Assembly: GCA_943371965.1 (NCBI GenBank)
Contig: CALRWV020000012.1
Location: 15,531 to 79,530 of the forward strand
Origin: CALRWV02 sp943371965
GTDB lineage: Bacteria; Bacteroidota; JABWAT01
Direction of reading: 5' to 3'
DNA: 64,000 nt
Shown here: piece by piece, positions 8,271-16,575 of the stretch
Layout of the letters: each line of letters starts with the position of its first letter
Position numbering within the stretch: position 1 is the first letter of the stretch
The notes under the pieces: generated by a model
What the model saw: only the letters and a program-made list of their open reading frames with translations
The model's database searches: none
Told to the model about the DNA's origin: nothing
Position numbers and translations under genes: made by a program

Positions 8271-9352
8271 TAGTCTTTCCACTCAGCTACAAAAACGTTT
8301 GTGCTTCTGTTTCTTACATTCTTTTCCTTGTCAGGAGTTAAAGTTCTGTTTGAAGCAAAAACGAGTTTTTTCCCGTCTTTGGTAAACATTGGGAAACCGT
8401 TGAAGTTTGAATTGTAGGTAACTCTTTCTGTTTCTCCGGTTCCGTCTGCATTGATCAGCCATAAGTCAAAATTTCTTTTGGAAACAGTATCAGCAATATT
8501 GGAAGCGTAAATGATTTTTTTATCATCCGGTGTGAAATATGGGGCAAAATTTGCACCATCGTTATCCGTCAGTTGTTTTTTGTTTGAACCATCAGCATCC
8601 ATAACGAAAAGTTGGAAAGTTGTTGGGCGTACAATTCCCTGATTCAGCAGATCAAGGTAATTTGCTTTTTCTTCTTCATCTTTCGGATGTGAAGCCCGGT
8701 AAACAATTTTCTTTCCATCGTGTGAAAAGAAAGCACCACCATCGTAACCTACCTCATCCGTAACCTGTTTAACATTGGAACCATCAGAATTCATGGTATA
8801 AACATCAAGATCACCATTTCTCATTGAAGTGAAAACGATTTTGGTTCCATCAACAGAAACGGTTGCTTCGGCATCATAACCGACAACATCGGTCAATTTC
8901 TTTAAATCTGATCCATCAGCATTTGAAATATAAATATCATGGCTTTCATAAATCGGCCAAACATATCCTTTGGAGAAATCAGCAGGAGGAGGACAAGCTG
9001 TATCACCACCAAAAGTAGAAGAATAGATAATCTTGTTTGTTCCGGGAATGAAATAAGAACAGGTCGTTTTTCCCAATCCGTTTGAAACGCGGTGGATATT
9101 GCTGCCATCAATATTCATGATGAAAATCTGGTCACATGGGGTTGAATCATTTTCAGATTGAAAAATGAGCTGTTTGTCATCACCGCTTAAATAAGCTTCA
9201 GCATTTTGACCTGCAAAAGTCAATTGCTGGATATCAGTTAAATGAACTTCTCTGGATTCAATTAAAGGATTTTGAGTTTGCTGGTCTTCCTTTTTACATC
9301 CCGCAAATCCAACTGCCACCAAAACAAAAGAAAGAAAATATGTTTTCATCAT
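8270..9352 (-). CDS. PD40/TolB-like beta-propeller lipoprotein
   Basis: The 360-aa protein has a lipoprotein signal with lipobox VGFAGC followed by KKED. The mature part is built of WD40-like PD40 repeats, each with a strand such as ISNADGSDLKKLTD, TMNSDGSNVKQVTD, VMDADGSNKKQLTD or LINADGTGETERVT, followed by a KIVF/KIIYAS strand. This predicts a six-bladed periplasmic propeller like the C-terminal half of TolB. It is monocistronic and no Pal, TolA or TolQR gene is near, so a true Tol-system role is not supported. The last residues (TNVFVAEWKD) are shared with the relic at 2428-2484. The gene runs toward the terminator at 8202-8232. Confidence 0.82.
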   Translation of the reverse strand: MMKTYFLSFVLVAVGFAGCKKEDQQTQNPLIESREVHLTDIQQLTFAGQNAEAYLSGDDKQLIFQSENDSTPCDQIFIMNIDGSNIHRVSNGLGKTTCSYFIPGTNKIIYSSTFGGDTACPPPADFSKGYVWPIYESHDIYISNADGSDLKKLTDVVGYDAEATVSVDGTKIVFTSMRNGDLDVYTMNSDGSNVKQVTDEVGYDGGAFFSHDGKKIVYRASHPKDEEEKANYLDLLNQGIVRPTTFQLFVMDADGSNKKQLTDNDGANFAPYFTPDDKKIIYASNIADTVSKRNFDLWLINADGTGETERVTYNSNFNGFPMFTKDGKKLVFASNRTLTPDKEKNVRNRSTNVFVAEWKD

Positions 9353-9379
9353 TCAATAATCCTTTTAAAAATTGAGTCG

Positions 9380-9410
9380 CAAAGAAAAGAGATTTCGGAT
9401 GCCAAAGCAA
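9380..9410 (-). promoter_or_regulatory. Candidate promoter of the PD40 lipoprotein gene
   Basis: On the minus strand TTG (plus 9408-9410) is followed after exactly 20 nt by TTTCTTTG (plus 9380-9387), which is one mismatch from TAnnTTTG. The ATG is 28 bp downstream. The N20 spacing matches the three better promoters of this window. Confidence 0.35.
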
Positions 9411-9644
9411 TTCATTTGTTCTGTTATCAACTTCTGTAATGGTATTTTATGGAAATGAGGCCATTTCTGTGCGGAAAGTCATAACAATAATTACAAAGAA
9501 ATTACAATTAAGTTCTCCAAAAATAGATAGATAAAAAATGAAAATTTACTGAAGATCGGATAGAATTGGAAACAATCAGCAACTTTGGCTTAAAAATTGC
9601 TATGTGGCGCTTTCCTTTAAAAGGTTGATTCCTTATTTTTCCGC

Positions 9645-10220
9645 ATGATTGCAATTGAAGAACTTTTAATCGCCGATTCAGTTAGTTCCGTAAAATTTGC
9701 CTGTGACCTGAAAAAATGCAAAGGTGCCTGTTGCGTTGAAGGTGTCGCAGGTCCGCCGGTAACTTCTGAAGAAGTAAAAACCATCAAAAAACTCTATCCC
9801 AAAATAAAACACCGACTTCGTCCGGAAGGAATTGCCGTTATTGAAGAAAAAGGTGTTGCAGAAAAATGGGAAGGGATGGATGTTTTAACCTGCGTTTCGC
9901 AAAATGAATGTGTGTTTGTCACGTTTGACGAAAAAAAGATAGCATTTTGCGGAATTGAACAGGCTTATTTTGCCGGAGAAGTAGATTTCAGAAAACCGAT
10001 GAGCTGCCATTTGTTTCCCATCCGTGTCCGTGATTTTTTTGGACAGAAAGTTCTGAATTATGTGGAATCGGAAGAATGCAAACCGGCGCTGATCAAAGGA
10101 AAACGTGACGGAGTTTATCTTTTCGAATTTTTAAAAGACGCGTTGGTGAGGAAGTTTGGGGAAGTGTGGTACACGGAATTCGAAAAACAATCGAGAAAAA
10201 ATCTTAAGAAAAAACCCTGA
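9645..10220 (+). CDS. DUF3109 family cysteine-rich protein
   Basis: The 191-aa protein has a conserved cysteine pattern. CDLKKCKGACC lies near residues 20-30, single cysteines near 87 and 93, FCGIEQAYFAG near 104-114, and MSCHLFPIR near 123-131, with a final Cys near 146. This set resembles the YkgJ-type zinc or iron-sulfur binding proteins and fits DUF3109, whose function is unknown. No signal peptide is visible, so it is probably cytoplasmic. Its stop codon overlaps the ATG of rpoN by one base (TGATG), implying translational coupling. Confidence 0.85.
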   Translation: MIAIEELLIADSVSSVKFACDLKKCKGACCVEGVAGPPVTSEEVKTIKKLYPKIKHRLRPEGIAVIEEKGVAEKWEGMDVLTCVSQNECVFVTFDEKKIAFCGIEQAYFAGEVDFRKPMSCHLFPIRVRDFFGQKVLNYVESEECKPALIKGKRDGVYLFEFLKDALVRKFGEVWYTEFEKQSRKNLKKKP

Positions 10221-11770
10221 TGCTTTATCTTTCCCAACAACAACGTCTGCAGCAGAAACTGTCACCGCAGCAGATTCAGTATATCAAACTGCTTCAGCTT
10301 CCGCAACTTGCTTTGGAACAGGCAATCAAGGCTGAATTGGAAGTGAATCCAGCATTGGAAGAAGGTTCAGATGATGAACTGGAAACCATCGATCCGGAAT
10401 TGGAAATTATTGCACCCGAACCTGAAGTTGCCGATGCTGATAAACTTTCAACTGAAATCAAAAAAACAGAAGATGTTTCAATTGATGATCTGATTCCGCA
10501 GAGCAAAACCAACGATGAAGAATTTTCATGGGAAGATTACATCAGCGAAGATGATTTGTACGGTTACAAATCAGGTGAAAGTTCAAATTACTCTGAAGAT
10601 GATGACCGCCCCGACAATACACCAGCTTATATTGATAACCTGACTGAAAAAATACGTGAGCAGATGACGTTGCTGAATTTTTCTGCAAAACAGATTCAGA
10701 TTGGTGAACAGCTGCTTGGAAGTATGGATCCTGACGGTTACCTCAGAATTGAAAATGCAAGAATTCTGGATGATATTTTTTTCAATTTCAACCTTCATGT
10801 TACTGAAGCAGAACTGGAATCAGTACGCAAAGAAATTATGACGCTTGATCCGGTCGGAATCTGCAGCCGGAGTTTGCAGGAATGTCTGATTTGTCAGCTC
10901 CAGAATATGGAATTGTCGTTTGAAGTTGAAGATGCAATTTTAATTCTTTCCGAATGTTTTGAAGAATTCACGAAAAAACATTTTGATGCCATCATGCGAA
11001 AAACCGGATTTGATGAAGACCAGTTGCGTGAAGCATTTCAGGTTATCAAAAGATTGAATCCGAAACCAGGTGATGGTGATTTTACAGCAAATGAAAATTA
11101 CATCACACCCGATTTTTTTGTTTTGTATGAAACCGCAAACAGAAAAAAAATCAAGGGCGAAGTTGATCATACAGATGAAGGAAGTTTCCAGATTTTCCTG
11201 AACGACAAAGGAATCCCGTCACTGAAAATCAATAAAAAATATGTGGCGATGGCTTCGGCGAAAAATTCAAAACTGGATGAAGAGTCAAGATCTTTCATCA
11301 AGAAAAAAGTAGAGGATGCAAAATTTTTCCGTCAGTCAATTATGCAACGCCGTGAAACCATGACGAAAGTGATGGAAACGATTGTTGATATCCAGGGAGA
11401 ATTTTTCAAGACTGGAGCAGGTTTGCGTCCGATGATTTTGAAAGATGTTGCCGACAGAATCATGATGGATATTTCAACTGTCAGCCGTGTTGTCAACAGT
11501 AAATATGTTCAAACCGAATTCGGAGTTTACTCCCTGAAACATTTCTTCAGTGAAGGAATTGAAACGGATACCGGAGAAGATGCATCATCCAAAGAAGTAA
11601 AAATCAAACTCAAGGAAATTATCGACAGCGAAGATGGAAAAAAACCATTGAGCGATGATAAAATTGCAGAGATGCTTCAGGATAAAGGTCTGACAATTGC
11701 AAGAAGAACCGTAACCAAATACCGTGAAGCCATGAACATTCCGGTTGCAAGACTGAGAAAAAAAATATAG
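10220..11770 (+). CDS. rpoN: RNA polymerase sigma-54 factor
   Basis: The 516-aa protein has all three sigma-54 regions. Region I is Gln/Leu-rich (SQQQRLQQKLSPQQIQYIKL, then ELEVNPALEE). Region II is acidic, at about residues 50-120. The core-binding and DNA-binding region ends in the RpoN box ARRTVTKYRE near residues 494-503. The helix-turn-helix segment (LKDVADRIMMDISTVSRVVNSKY) is present near 410-435. Sigma-54 directs transcription from -24/-12 promoters and needs enhancer-binding ATPases, none of which is encoded here. It overlaps the DUF3109 gene by one base. Confidence 0.97.
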   Translation: MLYLSQQQRLQQKLSPQQIQYIKLLQLPQLALEQAIKAELEVNPALEEGSDDELETIDPELEIIAPEPEVADADKLSTEIKKTEDVSIDDLIPQSKTNDEEFSWEDYISEDDLYGYKSGESSNYSEDDDRPDNTPAYIDNLTEKIREQMTLLNFSAKQIQIGEQLLGSMDPDGYLRIENARILDDIFFNFNLHVTEAELESVRKEIMTLDPVGICSRSLQECLICQLQNMELSFEVEDAILILSECFEEFTKKHFDAIMRKTGFDEDQLREAFQVIKRLNPKPGDGDFTANENYITPDFFVLYETANRKKIKGEVDHTDEGSFQIFLNDKGIPSLKINKKYVAMASAKNSKLDEESRSFIKKKVEDAKFFRQSIMQRRETMTKVMETIVDIQGEFFKTGAGLRPMILKDVADRIMMDISTVSRVVNSKYVQTEFGVYSLKHFFSEGIETDTGEDASSKEVKIKLKEIIDSEDGKKPLSDDKIAEMLQDKGLTIARRTVTKYREAMNIPVARLRKKI

Positions 11771-11898
11771 GTTGTTGGGTTTTCAGGAGTTCAGGTTTTC
11801 GGCAAATTATTTTTCTGAATACCTGATATGCTGACAACCTGAAAACCATTGTTAGTTTCAAAAAATCATAATTCACCACCAATTAATCATTAAAAATC

Positions 11899-12435
11899 AT
11901 GTTGCCAGAAATACATTCAACCACCGTTCTTGGAATTATTAAAGATGGAAAAGCTGCCATTGCCGCTGACGGACAAGTCACCATGGGCGTAACAGTTTCG
12001 AAATCAAATGCAAAAAAGGTCCGCACCATGATGAACGGACAAATTCTTGCTGGGTTTGCCGGTTCAGCCGGTGACGCTTTTACTTTGTTTGAAAGATTTG
12101 AAGCCAAACTTGAACAATTTCATGGCTCTATTGACCGTGCTGCCGTCGAACTTGCCAAAGACTGGAGAACCGACCGTTACCTCCGCCGTTTGGAAGCTTT
12201 GCTTGTTGTGATGAACAAAAAGCAGATTTTCATTCTCAGCGGAACCGGAGATGTCATTGAACCTGAAAATCAGATTGCAGCAATCGGTTCAGGCGGTGCT
12301 TATGCACAGGCTGCCGCTTATGCACTTTTAAGAAACACAGAAAAATCAGCATCAGAAATTGCAAAAGAATCACTGCTGATTGCCGGTGAAATTTGTATTT
12401 ATACCAACAGCAACATCACCTTGTTGGAATTATAA
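11899..12435 (+). CDS. hslV: ATP-dependent protease subunit HslV (ClpQ)
   Basis: The 178-aa protein is the N-terminal-nucleophile peptidase of the HslVU protease. A short propeptide (MLPEIHS) precedes the TTVLGI motif, so Thr8 becomes the catalytic N-terminal Thr after processing. Other hallmarks are KDGKAAIAADGQVTMG, the AGFAGSAGDAFTLFERFE segment, TDRYLRRLEALL and the IGSGGAYAQAAAYAL loop. It is cytoplasmic. hslU follows after 92 bp, which supports a working HslVU complex. Confidence 0.97.
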   Translation: MLPEIHSTTVLGIIKDGKAAIAADGQVTMGVTVSKSNAKKVRTMMNGQILAGFAGSAGDAFTLFERFEAKLEQFHGSIDRAAVELAKDWRTDRYLRRLEALLVVMNKKQIFILSGTGDVIEPENQIAAIGSGGAYAQAAAYALLRNTEKSASEIAKESLLIAGEICIYTNSNITLLEL

Positions 12436-12527
12436 TCCACTGTTTGAAACGAAAAATTACAAAGATTTCGCTCAGTTTGAGTTTTAGTACCTAACAAAAT
12501 AATCAACAAAAAGTTTTTGAAAGTTTT

Positions 12528-13937
12528 ATGGCAGATTCACTTACACCCAGAAAAATTGTTGCTGAACTTGATAAATATATTATCGGGCAAAGTGACGCAA
12601 AAAAAGCAGTGGCAATTGCTTTGCGCAACCGATGGAGACGACAGCAGGTTCCTGACCAGATGCGTGAAGAAATTATGCCCAACAATATTATTCTTATTGG
12701 GCCGACCGGTGTTGGAAAAACAGAAATTGCACGTCGGTTGGCAAAACTTTCAGGTGCACCGTTTGTAAAAATTGAAGCTACCAAATTTACTGAAATCGGC
12801 TATGTTGGGCGTGATGTGGAAAGCATGGTTCGTGATCTTGCAGATCTTTCGGTAAGCATGGTGAAATCTGAATACATGGAGGTTGTTAAGGAAAAAGCAT
12901 CTGAAGCTGCCATTGAACAGGTGCTCGATATTCTTGTTCCGCCGGTAACAAGACAAAAAACAGAATCCTTTACCGCAAAAATCGGATTTGTTGATTCACC
13001 ACTTGCTGAAGAACCTGAAGTTGACACCAAAGCTCAGGAAGAATTGAATGAAAAAACGAGAGCCAAATTCCGTGAAAAAATAAAAAATGGGAAATTGGAT
13101 GACCGTCTGATTGACATAACAATCAATCAGGAAGGAAATCCGATGATGCAGGTTATCGGAACTTCAAGTCTTGAAGATCTGAACAAACAGATTCAGGATA
13201 TTTTTGAAAATGCGGGACAGAAAAAATCCAAAAAAAGAAAAGTGACTGTCAAGGAAGCCATTGAAATTATTACTGCGGAAGAATCGCAGAAACTGATTGA
13301 TATGGAAGCCATCAAACATGAAGCCATTCAACGTGCAGAAAATCATGGAATTATCTTTATCGATGAGATCGACAAGATTGCCGGAAATTCACGTGGCGGC
13401 GGTTCAGGACCCGATGTTTCCCGTCAGGGGGTTCAGCGTGATTTGCTTCCGATTGTAGAAGGAAGTGCAGTAAATACCCGTCATGGAATTTTAAAGACCG
13501 ATCATGTTCTGTTTATCGCATCGGGTGCTTTTCACATGAGCAAACCATCTGATCTGATTCCTGAACTTCAGGGCCGTTTTCCAATCCGCGTTGAACTGAA
13601 ATCGCTTGAAGAAGAAGATTTTGTCAAGATTTTAACTTTCCCTGAAAATGCACTGACCAAACAATACATCGCCATGATGAAAACGGAAGGTATTGAACTG
13701 ACTTTCAAAAAAGATGGAATTTCAGAAATCGCAAAAGTTGCAACTCAGGTCAACAGCGATCTTGAAAATATCGGGGCAAGAAGACTGCACACCATTCTAA
13801 CAACCCTGCTCGAAGAAATTCTGTACAATGTGCCCGATGATGAATCAATCAAAAAAGTTGAAGTGACGAAAGATATGGTTCACAAAAGATTGTCAGGTTT
13901 GATTAAAGATCAGGATTTAAGCAGGTATATATTGTAA
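12528..13937 (+). CDS. hslU: ATP-dependent protease ATPase subunit HslU (ClpY)
   Basis: The 469-aa AAA+ unfoldase carries Walker A GPTGVGKT at residues 58-65 and Walker B IIFIDEID near 274-282. The intermediate (I) domain lies between them. The pore-loop region follows Walker A (KFTEIGYVGRDVESMVRDL), and the sensor 2 region has NIGARRLHTI. The C-terminus SRYIL is the tail that docks into HslV. It unfolds substrates and feeds them to HslV, encoded just upstream. Length is normal for the family. Confidence 0.97.
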   Translation: MADSLTPRKIVAELDKYIIGQSDAKKAVAIALRNRWRRQQVPDQMREEIMPNNIILIGPTGVGKTEIARRLAKLSGAPFVKIEATKFTEIGYVGRDVESMVRDLADLSVSMVKSEYMEVVKEKASEAAIEQVLDILVPPVTRQKTESFTAKIGFVDSPLAEEPEVDTKAQEELNEKTRAKFREKIKNGKLDDRLIDITINQEGNPMMQVIGTSSLEDLNKQIQDIFENAGQKKSKKRKVTVKEAIEIITAEESQKLIDMEAIKHEAIQRAENHGIIFIDEIDKIAGNSRGGGSGPDVSRQGVQRDLLPIVEGSAVNTRHGILKTDHVLFIASGAFHMSKPSDLIPELQGRFPIRVELKSLEEEDFVKILTFPENALTKQYIAMMKTEGIELTFKKDGISEIAKVATQVNSDLENIGARRLHTILTTLLEEILYNVPDDESIKKVEVTKDMVHKRLSGLIKDQDLSRYIL

Positions 13938-13985
13938 GATAAAAATTTCCTCTCCATTTTGGAAAGGATTAAAGTAAGGTTCTAC

Positions 13986-14885
13986 CTAATTCACAACAAC
14001 AAATTTCACAGAACCCATTCCGCTTGAAATGGTAAATTCAATGGTAGTATCCGAATCTGAATAATTTGCAGACTGATAAATGCTTCCGCGTTTTTTGAAT
14101 TCTCTAGGAACAGTCAGATTGCTGAAAAAACTGCTGTCATCGGTAATTCTGACACCAACATTTTTAGGAACTTTAATTACAACCGATCCAATTCCGGTTT
14201 GAACGTCAACAGAATGTTTTCCGGAAGCATTTCCAGAAAAATTCAGATCAAAACTTCCAACCCCGCCTTCAACCTTCATCCTTTTGAAGTTTAAATTCAA
14301 AAGTCCTTCTGCTTTTACTGCACCAACTCCGGATTGAATTGAAAAATCACGCAACACATTTGGATTTGTTGAGTTGCACTGAATTTTCAGTTGACCGGCT
14401 CCGGTTGAAATTTCAGCATTCGTTAATTTCAGACCGGTTAAGTTTAAATCAGCTGTTCCTGCTCCAAGCGAAAACTTCAGATCGTGGTCAACTTCTTTGG
14501 AAAGTTCAATCGATCCTGTAAAGTCAGACTTTTTGACTTTTGAATCTCCCTGGTTGTTTTCAGAATCATCCTCAATGTTGAAATCAACATTGGTATTGCT
14601 TCCGTCAACACCCTTTGATTTTGTGTAAAATCTCAATGTTGATTCAGAACCATCACGGTCAAAATCAATAAATGGTTTGGTTTTGTCTTTGTTGAACTGA
14701 ATATTGACCATGTACAAACGGTCATTGGATATTGGATTTAACTTGATGGTTCCAAAATCAATTTCAAACTCGGAGTATAATCTTTTTTCATGTTCAATAT
14801 CAGCATTCGAAACAAATTTTGCGTTTTGCGCAAAACCTGCAACCGAGAAAGCTGAGATGAAGTATGTTAAGATTATGGTTTTCAT
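13986..14885 (-). CDS. Exported toast-rack (DUF2154/DUF4097-like) beta-helix protein
   Basis: The 299-aa protein begins with a signal peptide (hydrophobic run ending VAGFAQ). The C-terminal two thirds is a series of short beta repeats of the type LSLGAGTADLNLTGLKL, ISTGAGQLKIQ, IQSGVGAVKAEG and VQTGIGSVVIKVP. This is the pattern of the toast-rack domain found in LiaF-like and cell-wall-active antibiotic response proteins. The N-terminal 100 residues hold a separate domain rich in Lys and Asp. It lies 228 bp from an ECF sigma gene on the same strand, so regulation by that factor is possible but not shown. Function is unknown. Confidence 0.7.
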   Translation of the reverse strand: MKTIILTYFISAFSVAGFAQNAKFVSNADIEHEKRLYSEFEIDFGTIKLNPISNDRLYMVNIQFNKDKTKPFIDFDRDGSESTLRFYTKSKGVDGSNTNVDFNIEDDSENNQGDSKVKKSDFTGSIELSKEVDHDLKFSLGAGTADLNLTGLKLTNAEISTGAGQLKIQCNSTNPNVLRDFSIQSGVGAVKAEGLLNLNFKRMKVEGGVGSFDLNFSGNASGKHSVDVQTGIGSVVIKVPKNVGVRITDDSSFFSNLTVPREFKKRGSIYQSANYSDSDTTIEFTISSGMGSVKFVVVN

Positions 14886-14935
14886 TGAATTGTGTTTTTA
14901 AGTCCACTTGCCCTATACGCAGCCATAAATTGATA

Positions 14936-14961
14936 GTTACATGATTTTGATCAAAAATTAC
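14936..14961. promoter_or_regulatory. Palindrome upstream of the toast-rack gene
   Basis: A perfect 12-bp palindrome, TTTTGATCAAAA (14945-14956), sits 60 bp upstream of the ATG at 14885. It has TTAC-containing flanks on both sides (GTTAC 14936-14940, ATTAC 14957-14961). It could be an operator; AT-rich palindromes of this size also occur by chance. Confidence 0.25.
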
Positions 14962-15113
14962 ATTGCCGTGACAGAGAAAAATGGGATGTCTGATTTTGGT
15001 GAATTTTACGAAAAACTGAATTTAAAGTCCTTTTGAAGGTTTTTCTTCATTTTCAGTTTTTTTCAGGTATGTAAAATGCCGGAAACCCGAAATCAGATTC
15101 CAAAAACCAAGCA

Positions 15114-15722
15114 TCAGTAATTTTTTATTTTTGTCCGCAGTTGTTTGTAGAGCATTTCACGTGCACGGAAAATATGAGCTTTAACTGTTCCAAGCGGTAA
15201 ATCCAGTTCCTCTGCAATTTCTTCATAAGATTTTTCTTCCTGATGCCGCATGGTAATCACTTTTACATATTTTTCAGGAAGGGTATCAATGGCATCCTGA
15301 ATGATATTCTTTTTCTGGTCAAAAATAACCACTTTGTCAGGAATGAAAGTGGAATCGGGAATCTCAAACTCCATATCACCGTCTTTGGTTTCAATCGGTT
15401 TGTCGATGGAATAGGTTTTAATTTTCTTTTTGCGGAGATAATCAATACTGTTGTTGGTTGCTATTTTATAAAGCCAGGTTGAAAATGCGAATTCAAAATT
15501 GAACGACTCAAGCGAATGGAAAGCCTTGATGAAAGCTTCCTGTGTCAAATCTTCAACATCGTTTTTATCATGAATCATCTTGTAAATCAGGTTGTAGATG
15601 GCGTCATGGTATTTTTTCATCAAAAATTTATATGCATTCTGATCTCCCGCAATAGCTTCACGAATGATTTTAAAATCCTCTAAGCGTGATTCAGAAGGAG
15701 CAACCGGTTCTTTGTTTATCAT
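15114..15722 (-). CDS. ECF-type RNA polymerase sigma factor
   Basis: The 202-aa protein has sigma region 2 near residues 30-95 (YHDAIYNLIYKMIHDKNDVEDLTQEAFIKAF, then FSTWLYKIATNNSIDYLRKKK). Region 4 lies near 140-190 (LPEKYVKVITMRHQEEKSYEEIAEEL, then GTVKAHIFRAREML). This is the layout of sigma-70 group 4 factors. No anti-sigma gene with a zinc-binding motif is adjacent, so how it is held inactive is unclear. The next gene on this strand is the exported toast-rack protein. The ATG at 15722 places the first helix normally. Confidence 0.93.
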   Translation of the reverse strand: MINKEPVAPSESRLEDFKIIREAIAGDQNAYKFLMKKYHDAIYNLIYKMIHDKNDVEDLTQEAFIKAFHSLESFNFEFAFSTWLYKIATNNSIDYLRKKKIKTYSIDKPIETKDGDMEFEIPDSTFIPDKVVIFDQKKNIIQDAIDTLPEKYVKVITMRHQEEKSYEEIAEELDLPLGTVKAHIFRAREMLYKQLRTKIKNY

Positions 15723-15934
15723 ATCTTCCTGACTAAAATTCCGTATCCTTCAAAATAGGGCATTTTATTTTTTTATTCAATTTTCAAAGAAAATCCTTTC
15801 TGAAACATAAACCTGAATCAGAAAAATAATGCAATTAATATTTCTGAAATTTGAATAAAAAGTGAGTACTGGAGACGAAATGCTATGTACTGATGAATTC
15901 AATACGTAATTTTGGATCAAATTCAGGAAAAAAT

Positions 15935-16546
15935 ATGTTTATATCGTTCGAAGGTTTGGATGGTTCAGGAAAAAGCACTCAAATCAAATTGCTGAAATCG
16001 AAACTGGAATCGGCAGGAATAGAACCGTTGCTGATCAGAGAACCTGGCGGAACCCATATTTCAGAAGAAATCAGGACACTTTTACTGAACAACAAACATC
16101 ATAATATGACATCCGTTGCCGAAGTTCTTTTGTTTTTTGCAAGCCGTGCCCAACTGATGAAAGAAGTTGTTGAACCTGCTCTCTCTGAAAATAAAGTTGT
16201 AATTGCAGACCGTTTTGTCGATTCTTCTTATGCCTATCAGGGTTACGGACGTGGAATTGATCTTGATTTTCTGAAGAATCTGTCAAAGCAGTCAACATTC
16301 GGAATTATGCCTGAAATTACATTTTTGCTGGATATTGAACATGCCGTATCCAATATGCGTCAGAACATCCGCGGTGAAAAAGACAGAATGGAAAGTATGC
16401 CGGATGAACTTTGGAATAAAATCCGTTTCGGGTATCTTGAACTTGCGAAACAGGAACCAAACCGCTGGAAAGTTTTGGATGCAACCCGGCAGCCGGAACT
16501 TATTCATGAACAGATTATGCACAGTTTGAAACCGCTTGGAATTTAA
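15935..16546 (+). CDS. tmk: Thymidylate kinase (dTMP kinase)
   Basis: The 203-aa enzyme phosphorylates dTMP to dTDP with ATP. It shows the P-loop FEGLDGSGKST near residues 5-15, the REPGGT motif, the DR(F/Y)VDSSYAYQGYGRG substrate motif and a C-terminal lid and dimer region. I chose the ATG at 15935 because the first beta strand (MFISFEG) starts there and AGGA lies about 9 nt upstream; an ATG at 15893 would add 14 residues with no family match. The C-terminal protease gene follows 29 bp later. Confidence 0.95.
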   Translation: MFISFEGLDGSGKSTQIKLLKSKLESAGIEPLLIREPGGTHISEEIRTLLLNNKHHNMTSVAEVLLFFASRAQLMKEVVEPALSENKVVIADRFVDSSYAYQGYGRGIDLDFLKNLSKQSTFGIMPEITFLLDIEHAVSNMRQNIRGEKDRMESMPDELWNKIRFGYLELAKQEPNRWKVLDATRQPELIHEQIMHSLKPLGI

Positions 16547-16575
16547 ATCCTGAAAATTTTAGGAAAGCTTACAAA

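Noticed and set aside
8052..8282. Minus-strand open frame of 76 codons next to the PD40 gene
   Set aside because: It runs through the terminator and heptad repeat, is very basic and shows no family pattern; it is a by-product of the repeat.
8270..9352. True TolB of a Tol-Pal system
   Set aside because: The protein is a lipoprotein propeller without the TolB N-terminal domain and there are no tolQRA or pal genes nearby.
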